This document shows, in pieces, positions 58,319-64,000 of a stretch of DNA of 64,000 nucleotides. The position numbers were made by a program, and so were the translations under genes. Numbering within the stretch: position 1 is the stretch's first letter; each line of letters starts with the position of its first letter. The notes under the pieces were generated by a model. The model was not told the DNA's origin, did no database searches, and saw only the letters and a program-made list of their open reading frames with translations. This DNA is from Clostridia bacterium (GTDB taxonomy: Bacteria; Bacillota; Clostridia; Christensenellales; Borkfalkiaceae): assembly GCA_017445995.1 (NCBI GenBank), contig JAFSRT010000024.1, forward strand, positions 1 through 64,000. Reading direction: 5' to 3'.

Positions 58319-59543
58319 AGAGAAAAAACTTAATATCAACGTCAAAAACGCGCTTTCCGTGTTGTTTTTCGTCGCCTTTTTGCTGTTTTCCGTTTATTAT
58401 TACTTCGGCGAAGACAGAACTATTTGGCTTTTCTTTTTCGGATTCAACTGGAAACACTTGTCGCTTGTATGTTTTATCGTCGCGATTATTTTACAGTCGT
58501 TTAATAAAACAGTAAAGGCGGACGCGGTGGTGTTTTTGTTTATAATAAGGGCGTTAGTTTCTTTGCTAAATGCTAACGCAACGGATAAACTCGGCGAAGG
58601 ATTAGCGCAAGAGACGATTTCCGTTTACGCTTGTTTATCTTACCTTTTTACCTTTAACTGTGTAGATAAGCCCGAAGAAAAGATTAAAACGCTGTTTACT
58701 TATACGTCGCTTATTTTAAGTCTACAAATATTTATTTGTATTTTATTTAACGGTTTAGATAAAAACTACATTTACGCGGGCTTTGGCAAATCTAATTACG
58801 TGGCGACTTTTATTCTCGGGTTTACCGTGGTTATAGCGTTTATGGAAACGACGCTTTTCCAAAAAATCGTTATCGTAATAAATCTTTTAGCGTTATTATT
58901 TATTCAGTCTTTCGGTGCGTATATCGGGCTTTTGGTGGTTTTAATCGCCTTTTTAATAACGAAAATCAAATGGAATAAAAAGACGCTTTTACGGACTGTA
59001 ATCATCGCGTTAAGTCTTATCGTATTACTTTGTCTTTTCTTCCTTACTCGTTTCGGAAGACCGTTATACGAAAAAATCGCAACAAAAATCGGATACTTAA
59101 AAGACGGCAACCTGATGGACTTCGGGTCTTCGAGATTAGGGCTTTATAAGTATTCGATAGAAAGTATAAAAAAGAATATTTGGTTTGGCAATATTATCAA
59201 CGAAAACCTTTCGGAAATAAATAGCAGATGGCTGTATTTCAGAACGCATAACTTCTTTTTGGAAAGTTTATTGCTTTACGGCGTTATAGGAACTATCGTA
59301 AACGGGGCGTTAATGGGCTTCGTTATATATAGGCTTATTAAAATACCGAAATCGTCGTTTAAAACGGCGGTTATCTGGGCGTTTATCGCATACCTTTGCC
59401 ACGGGCTTGTCGAACCTAACTTCTTTACGTTGGTTTTCGGAATATTCTTCTGGGGGCTTATGGGCGCGTGCTTATCAGTTCCGGATAAAAACGACTATAA
59501 AAGTTTAATTATAAAATATTCAGGCGGTTTTATTATCGTCTGA
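58299..59543 (+). CDS. O-antigen/EPS polymerase-like (Wzy/O-antigen ligase family)
   Basis: A 414-residue protein with about ten to eleven membrane helices and a large loop (about 255-315) containing SSRLGLYKYSIESIKKNIWFGNI and WLYFRTHNFFLESLLLYGVIG, the pattern of Wzy_C/O-antigen ligase proteins. It probably polymerises lipid-linked repeat units outside the membrane. Translationally coupled to the upstream transferase. Confidence 0.8.
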   Translation: MQKTFIEEKKLNINVKNALSVLFFVAFLLFSVYYYFGEDRTIWLFFFGFNWKHLSLVCFIVAIILQSFNKTVKADAVVFLFIIRALVSLLNANATDKLGEGLAQETISVYACLSYLFTFNCVDKPEEKIKTLFTYTSLILSLQIFICILFNGLDKNYIYAGFGKSNYVATFILGFTVVIAFMETTLFQKIVIVINLLALLFIQSFGAYIGLLVVLIAFLITKIKWNKKTLLRTVIIALSLIVLLCLFFLTRFGRPLYEKIATKIGYLKDGNLMDFGSSRLGLYKYSIESIKKNIWFGNIINENLSEINSRWLYFRTHNFFLESLLLYGVIGTIVNGALMGFVIYRLIKIPKSSFKTAVIWAFIAYLCHGLVEPNFFTLVFGIFFWGLMGACLSVPDKNDYKSLIIKYSGGFIIV

Positions 59544-59573
59544 ATATTTTCGTTATTATAAAAGCAGGAAATT

Positions 59574-61013
59574 ATGTCTAAAATTATTTCAACCAAAAAA
59601 ATCGCGTCGAACGTTTTTATTTCGGTTATAGCGCAGGCTATTTCGCTTATGGTTAGCCTTATTGCTAACCTTTTTATTCCGAAGTTCGGGCTGACCGATA
59701 AGGTTCAGTATTCGCTTTGGCAGATGTTTATGTTGTACCAAAGTTACGTCGGTATAGTCCATTTCGGATTGTTAGACGGTATGATGCTACGCTATTCCAA
59801 ATACGATTACGAAGAGTTGGATAAAAACCTTTTGCGTTCGCAAATGCGCGTTTTACTTATCTTTACAGCGTCCATTTCGCTTATTATGTCCGCGATAAGT
59901 TTATCGTTCGTCGGCAATACGGCGTATAAAATCGTTTTCGTTCTCGTCGCTATCAGTATTACGGTTAAAAATCTCTTTACCTACGATTCGTATACCTTCC
60001 AGATGACTAACCGTATATCGAAATATGCAAGACTAATTATTCTGCAAAGAGTGTTGTACGCGGTTATTATCGTGGCTTTACTGTTGTTTAAAGTCAATTT
60101 TTTCTATGCTTACTGTCTTGCGGAAATTGCCTGCGACTTATACGCAACTATTATATCCGTTTCCTTTAATAAAGATTGTTTTTTAGGCAAGGGGGCGGAA
60201 AAACAGAAAATCAGATCGGAAATAAAAGAAAATATCGGCGCGGGGGTTCTGCTTTTAATTGCCGTTTGGTCGTTTATCTTTATCGTAAACGGCGCGAGAA
60301 TGTTTATTCAATGGCGTTGGGGCGACGTTGTTTTCGGCGAAGTTTCGCTATCGTTCAGTATTTCTAATATGGTGCTTACTTTCGCAACTGCGATAAGCGT
60401 TGTGCTTTTCCCGTCGCTTAAAAGGGTGGAAGAAAAAAATCTGTCAGATATTTACGCTAAAATAAGAAGTATTCTTTCGGTATTTTTATTCTTTATTCTG
60501 CTTTTGTATTTTCCGTGCTACTACTTTATCAAATGGTGGTTGCCGAATTATCGGAACAGTTTAATTTATATCGGTATTCTTTTCCCGATAATAGTTTTCT
60601 CGTCGAAAGTAAACCTTCTTACCAACAGTTATCTTAAAGTCGGAAGAAAGGAAAAGATAATGGCGATAATAAACGTTTCGTCCATTGTTCTCGGCGTCGG
60701 CGTGTTTTCCGTTTGCGCATACCTTTTCAATAATCTTATAATAATGCTAATCGGTATTATAGCCGTAATGGTTTATAATTCGCTGTTTGCGGAAATATGC
60801 GTTATTAAAATGCTTAACAGAAAGTTTGACTTTAATATCGTGCTTGAAATCGTTCTTACCGCAGTATTTTTATGTAGCGTTTATTTCCTTAAAATATTTA
60901 TCGGCGCGCTGTGTTATCTTTTGGCGTTTATTCTTTACGTTGCAATCAATTATAAGAGCATAAAGAGGATGTTTAGTAGGGTTAAAACCGTCAATAATAA
61001 TAAACAAAATTAA
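59574..61013 (+). CDS. Polysaccharide flippase (Wzx-like, MOP superfamily)
   Basis: A 479-residue polytopic protein with about 12-14 helices. The N-terminal KIASNVFISVIAQAISLMVSLIANLFIPKFG is typical of Wzx/RfbX flippases. An AGGAAAT site precedes ATG 59574. It follows the polymerase gene, consistent with a Wzx/Wzy pathway. Confidence 0.85.
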   Translation: MSKIISTKKIASNVFISVIAQAISLMVSLIANLFIPKFGLTDKVQYSLWQMFMLYQSYVGIVHFGLLDGMMLRYSKYDYEELDKNLLRSQMRVLLIFTASISLIMSAISLSFVGNTAYKIVFVLVAISITVKNLFTYDSYTFQMTNRISKYARLIILQRVLYAVIIVALLLFKVNFFYAYCLAEIACDLYATIISVSFNKDCFLGKGAEKQKIRSEIKENIGAGVLLLIAVWSFIFIVNGARMFIQWRWGDVVFGEVSLSFSISNMVLTFATAISVVLFPSLKRVEEKNLSDIYAKIRSILSVFLFFILLLYFPCYYFIKWWLPNYRNSLIYIGILFPIIVFSSKVNLLTNSYLKVGRKEKIMAIINVSSIVLGVGVFSVCAYLFNNLIIMLIGIIAVMVYNSLFAEICVIKMLNRKFDFNIVLEIVLTAVFLCSVYFLKIFIGALCYLLAFILYVAINYKSIKRMFSRVKTVNNNKQN

Positions 61014-61050
61014 TATATATGTACATCAATGATATTTGAGTATAAATATC

Positions 61051-61079
61051 TTGACAAACAACTTACTATATAGTAAAAT
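61051..61079 (+). promoter_or_regulatory. Internal promoter with palindromic operator upstream of ugd
   Basis: TTGACA (61051-61056), 17-bp spacer, TAAAAT (61074-61079). TTACTATATAGTAA (61063-61076), a perfect palindrome, fills the spacer and overlaps the -10, so a repressor could control the second half of the cluster. Confidence 0.75.
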
Positions 61080-61153
61080 ATAATATACGCGTGGTATTGT
61101 GTTTGCGCGTAAGATTACGAATTTTATTTATAACGTGATATGTAGAGGACAAA

Positions 61154-62365
61154 ATGATATTTGCCGTTGCAGGAACGGGGTACGTCGGGCTTTCGCTTTC
61201 CGTACTTCTTTCCCAAAAAAATAAAGTTTTTGCCGTTGATATTATTCCTGAAAAGGTTAAACTTATCAACGAAAGAAAATCTCCGATAAGAGATGAAGAA
61301 ATCGAAAGGTTTTTATCTGAAAAAAACTTGGATTTAACTGCTACTACCAACGCTGAAGAAGCGTATAGGGTGGCAGATTTTGTCGTTGTTGCAACACCGA
61401 CGAATTACGATTCCGAAAAAAACTTTTTCGATACTTCCGCCGTTGAAAACGTCGTTGAACTTGTCGGAAAATGCAATAAGAACGCGGTTATCGTTATTAA
61501 GTCGACAATTCCTGTCGGGTTTACCGCGTCGCTTATTAAAAAAACGGGAAACAAAAATATAATTTTCAGCCCGGAGTTTTTGCGCGAAGGTAAAGCCCTT
61601 GCGGACAATCTTAATCCGTCGAGAATTATCGTCGGTGCGGACAAGTCTAATACGGAATTATTTAAAAAGGCGCAAAAGTTTGCCGAACTGTTAGCGGACG
61701 GCGCAGAAAAGAAAGATATTCCTACGTTATTTATGAACAGTACGGAAGCGGAAGCAGTTAAACTCTTTTCTAATACTTACCTTGCAATGCGTGTCGCATA
61801 TTTTAACGAACTCGATACCTATTGCGAACTTAAAGGATTAAAAGCGGAAGACATTATTTCGGGCGTTAGTTATGACCCGAGAATAGGTGATTTTTATAAC
61901 AATCCGTCATTTGGATACGGCGGGTATTGTTTGCCGAAAGACACCAAGCAACTCCGCGCTAATTTCAACGGTGTGCCGAACGATATAGTTAAGGCTATCG
62001 TTGAATCAAATAGGACGAGGAAAACGTTTATCGCTAACGAAGTATTAAAGAAAGCGGGATACGCAGAAGGTAAAGACAATAATAATATCGTAATCGGTGT
62101 ATATCGCTTAACTATGAAAGCAAATTCCGACAACTTCCGTGCGTCTGCTATTCAGGGCGTTATGAAACGTATTGAAAATACGGGTGTAAAAATAGTTATT
62201 TTCGAACCGACGTTAAAGGAAGATATTTTTATCGATTATCCTGTAATCCACGATTTACAGTCTTTTAAGAAAACTTGCAACGTAATAATTGCCAACAGAT
62301 ACGATAGCGCGTTAGAAGACGTAATCGACAAGGTTTACACGAGAGATTTATTTAAGAGAGATTAG
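61154..62365 (+). CDS. UDP-glucose/UDP-N-acetylhexosamine 6-dehydrogenase
   Basis: A 403-residue NAD-dependent sugar-nucleotide dehydrogenase of the UDP-glucose/GDP-mannose family, which makes uronic acids. NAD site [14 protein letters not shown] at the N-terminus, [26 protein letters not shown], and the catalytic Cys in [15 protein letters not shown]. The ~400-residue form with this FLREG pattern is common in Firmicutes and Enterobacteria (Ugd). Own promoter with an operator-like palindrome. Exact sugar not decidable. Confidence 0.92.
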   Translation: MIFAVAGTGYVGLSLSVLLSQKNKVFAVDIIPEKVKLINERKSPIRDEEIERFLSEKNLDLTATTNAEEAYRVADFVVVATPTNYDSEKNFFDTSAVENVVELVGKCNKNAVIVIKSTIPVGFTASLIKKTGNKNIIFSPEFLREGKALADNLNPSRIIVGADKSNTELFKKAQKFAELLADGAEKKDIPTLFMNSTEAEAVKLFSNTYLAMRVAYFNELDTYCELKGLKAEDIISGVSYDPRIGDFYNNPSFGYGGYCLPKDTKQLRANFNGVPNDIVKAIVESNRTRKTFIANEVLKKAGYAEGKDNNNIVIGVYRLTMKANSDNFRASAIQGVMKRIENTGVKIVIFEPTLKEDIFIDYPVIHDLQSFKKTCNVIIANRYDSALEDVIDKVYTRDLFKRD

Positions 62366-62372
62366 TTCTTCT

Positions 62373-62849
62373 ATGGGGAAAAATAAGAAAAAAGTGAGAA
62401 TATGTTTCGCGGCATCTTCTGGCGGGCATTACGAACAGTTAAAAATGCTTAAACCGCTTATGGATAAGTTCGACAGTTTCGTGTTAACCGAAAAAACCAA
62501 GTATTCCGCGGACCTTAAAGATAAAAAAACTTATCATCTGCCACAAGTAAACAGAAAAGAATTATTTTTTATTTTTAAGATGATATGGATTTATATCAAA
62601 TCGTTTTTCATTTTTATCATTAAAAGACCTGACGTGGTTATTTGCACGGGGGTACTTGCAATGGTGCCGATGTGTCTTATTGCAAAGTTTTTCAGAAAAA
62701 AATTAGTCTATATCGAATCTTTCGCAAAGGTCAATTCACCGACACTTTCGGGAAAGTTTTTATATAAAAAGGCGGACAGGTTTTACGTGCAATGGGATTC
62801 AATGAAAGAGTTTTATCCCGATGCAATCTGTTTGGGCGGTATTTATTGA
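62373..62849 (+). CDS. Alg14/PssD-like glycosyltransferase subunit
   Basis: A 158-residue protein with the Alg14 fold: ICFAASSGGHYEQLKMLKPLMDKFD, one membrane-inserting helix (about 68-85, FKMIWIYIKSFFIFII) and RPDVVICTGVLAMVPMCLIAKFFRKKLVYIESFAKVNSPTLSG. It anchors the catalytic partner encoded next; the stop and the next start overlap (TGATG). In streptococcal capsule systems such pairs (e.g. Cps14F/G, PssD/PssE) add the second sugar. Confidence 0.9.
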   Translation: MGKNKKKVRICFAASSGGHYEQLKMLKPLMDKFDSFVLTEKTKYSADLKDKKTYHLPQVNRKELFFIFKMIWIYIKSFFIFIIKRPDVVICTGVLAMVPMCLIAKFFRKKLVYIESFAKVNSPTLSGKFLYKKADRFYVQWDSMKEFYPDAICLGGIY

Positions 62850-63349
62850 TGATTTTTATTACACTCGGTTCGCAGAAATTTCAGTTTAACAGATTACTGA
62901 AAAAGGTGGACGAACTGATTGAAAACGGAACGATAAACGAAGAAGTTTTTGCACAGATAGGTGCAAGCGATTATAAACCGCAACACTTTTCTTATACTGA
63001 GTTTATGGACAACGATACGTTTTCAGAATACGAAAAGAAGGCGGATATCGTTATTACCCACGGTGGAACGGGTGCTATTATAGGCGCTGTTAAGCAGGGT
63101 AAAAAGGTAATTGCCGTTTCGCGACTTGCAAAATACGGAGAACATGTGGACGATCATCAGGTTCAACTTTTGCGCCAGTTTGACGATATGGGTATAATCG
63201 AAGCGTGTTATGACGTTGATAATTTGTCCGATTGCTATAAAAAGGTGCTTAAGACGGATTATATTCCTTACGTGTCTAATACAAAAACTATTATCGGGTC
63301 AATAGAAGAATATATTCTTTCGGCTTTTGGAAAAGTAAACAATGAGTAA
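62849..63349 (+). CDS. Alg13/PssE-like glycosyltransferase subunit
   Basis: A 166-residue protein: MIFITLGSQKFQFNRLLKKVDELI, then ADIVITHGGTGAIIGAVKQGKKVIAVSRLAKYGEHVDDHQ, the nucleotide-sugar site of GT28/Alg13 enzymes. I start at ATG 62849, which overlaps the upstream stop; an earlier ATG at 62792 lies well inside the Alg14-like gene. Works as a two-part transferase with it. Confidence 0.9.
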   Translation: MIFITLGSQKFQFNRLLKKVDELIENGTINEEVFAQIGASDYKPQHFSYTEFMDNDTFSEYEKKADIVITHGGTGAIIGAVKQGKKVIAVSRLAKYGEHVDDHQVQLLRQFDDMGIIEACYDVDNLSDCYKKVLKTDYIPYVSNTKTIIGSIEEYILSAFGKVNNE

Positions 63350-64000
63350 TTTCAAAAAAAAAATAAAGAAATATTACGAATTTTTTTATACGAAAATTAA
63401 ATTATTTTTTACTGAAAAACGATTTTTCTACAAAGGCGTAAGATTAAAATATCTTCTTAATATCAATAAAAAATCGGATAATTTAATTGTTGCGTTTTCG
63501 GCGTGTACAAGAAACGGCGTTAAAGCACGCTATAATTACGTTAAGACGCTGGGGAAAATAAAAGATAATAAAATTTTTATTTTGGACGATTTTGCATCTG
63601 ATAAAAGGGGCTGCTATTATTTAGGACAATATCCCGATTATTTAGTAGAGAAGGCAACTGAAGAACTTATTAAAAAAATAATTCTTGCAACTAATTCAAA
63701 AAAGGTTATTTTTTGCGGTTCAAGTAAAGGTGGTTGGGCGGCGCTTAATTTCGGGTTTTATAATTACGGCGTTGACAATTATATAATATGCGGTGCGCCA
63801 CAATTTCATTTAGGTGAATATATAAAGTATTTTAACGCAACGTTTTCCTACCTTAAAAACGGAAAGCCTGATTGTGAAGTTATCGAAGAACTGAACGATC
63901 ATTTAAAAAATAATATTATACGTTGCGATAAGCGTCCCAACGGGTTATTTATTCAATATTCCGATAATGAACATACTTATACCGAGCATATTAAAGATTT
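63342..64000 (+). CDS. Alpha/beta-hydrolase-like EPS cluster protein (3' end outside window)
   Basis: ATG 63342 overlaps the end of the Alg13-like gene by 8 nt and the frame stays open to the last base (219 codons seen). The start is Lys/Phe/Tyr-rich (KKKIKKYYEFFYTKIKLFF). Further on, VIFCGSSKGGWAALNFGFYNYGVDNYIICGAPQFHLG has the GxSxGG nucleophile elbow of alpha/beta hydrolases (Ser near residue 128). The pattern resembles Asp2-like or acyl-transferring proteins in surface-glycan clusters. The family call is tentative because the C-terminus is missing. Confidence 0.7.
   Translation, partial: MSNFKKKIKKYYEFFYTKIKLFFTEKRFFYKGVRLKYLLNINKKSDNLIVAFSACTRNGVKARYNYVKTLGKIKDNKIFILDDFASDKRGCYYLGQYPDYLVEKATEELIKKIILATNSKKVIFCGSSKGGWAALNFGFYNYGVDNYIICGAPQFHLGEYIKYFNATFSYLKNGKPDCEVIEELNDHLKNNIIRCDKRPNGLFIQYSDNEHTYTEHIKD

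Overview
The window looks like a chromosomal segment of an uncultured, strictly anaerobic low-to-mid-GC Firmicute (class Clostridia; a Christensenellales-type gut lineage is my guess). The grounds are a class III (glycyl-radical) ribonucleotide reductase, a trimeric NuoE/NuoF/[FeFe]-hydrogenase of the electron-bifurcating type, type III glutamine synthetase, L-box and tetrahydrofolate riboswitches, AGGAGG-type ribosome binding sites and clear TTGACA-N17-TATAAT promoters. No rRNA, CRISPR array, transposase or integrase gene is visible.

Layout. 1-4.4 kb: the 3' part of a large InlB-repeat surface protein with membrane segments and a ribosomal-L15-like C-terminus. 4.5-4.8 kb: tRNA-Ser followed by an unusual tRNA-end repeat. 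5.3-8.7 kb: NrdR-box-controlled nrdD-redoxin fusion and trxB. 8.7-16.7 kb: membrane proteins, an ABC exporter, RluA, an alpha-oxoamine synthase, PlsX and an EamA transporter. 16.8-19.7 kb: capsule kinase/phosphatase, peptidase E and QueH. 19.7-23.9 kb: a candidate small RNA, a lysine-riboswitch NhaC transporter, the DUF421/DUF4363 pair, and a THF-riboswitch FolT transporter. 23.9-31.8 kb: SpoVB-like flippase, LysM protein, Rrf2 regulator and cysK sharing one operator, aldolase, a small XRE switch, M29 aminopeptidase and GAPDH. 31.8-40.5 kb: ArsR, uvrC-HAD-lon-engB, XRE membrane protein, DegV, DUF6062. 40.6-46.8 kb: tRNA-Thr with a second tRNA-end repeat, a glycan-initiation operon (aminotransferase, phosphosugar transferase, GT2), an isolated phage-tail-like module, a third tRNA-end repeat and a six-tRNA operon. 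46.9-56.4 kb: phosphohexomutase, GMP synthase ATP-pyrophosphatase, glutamine synthetase III and hydCBA. 56.6 kb to the end: an exopolysaccharide cluster (two GT2, Wzy-like, Wzx-like, Ugd, Alg14/Alg13-like pair and a truncated alpha/beta hydrolase).

The most unusual signal is a three-copy element family, each copy directly downstream of a tRNA transcription unit (Ser-GGA, Thr-CGT, Lys-TTT). Every copy ends with an exact 21-nt copy of its own host tRNA's 3' end (C56 to the encoded CCA), begins with an inverted copy of the same T-arm, and holds three hairpins between, two of which keep pairing while sequence changes. The spacing to the tRNA is 52-54 nt in all three, and the tRNA and the element each have a terminator. 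I do not recognise it as a described family.

A second genome-scale pattern is leaderless transcription: at least seven genes have a -10 hexamer exactly 6 nt before the start codon and no Shine-Dalgarno sequence. Other leads are the uL15-like domain on a membrane protein, a TrxB without the usual NADPH-binding arginines next to an NrdD-redoxin fusion, a promoter-terminator-bounded small RNA at 19.76 kb, and several clean operators.
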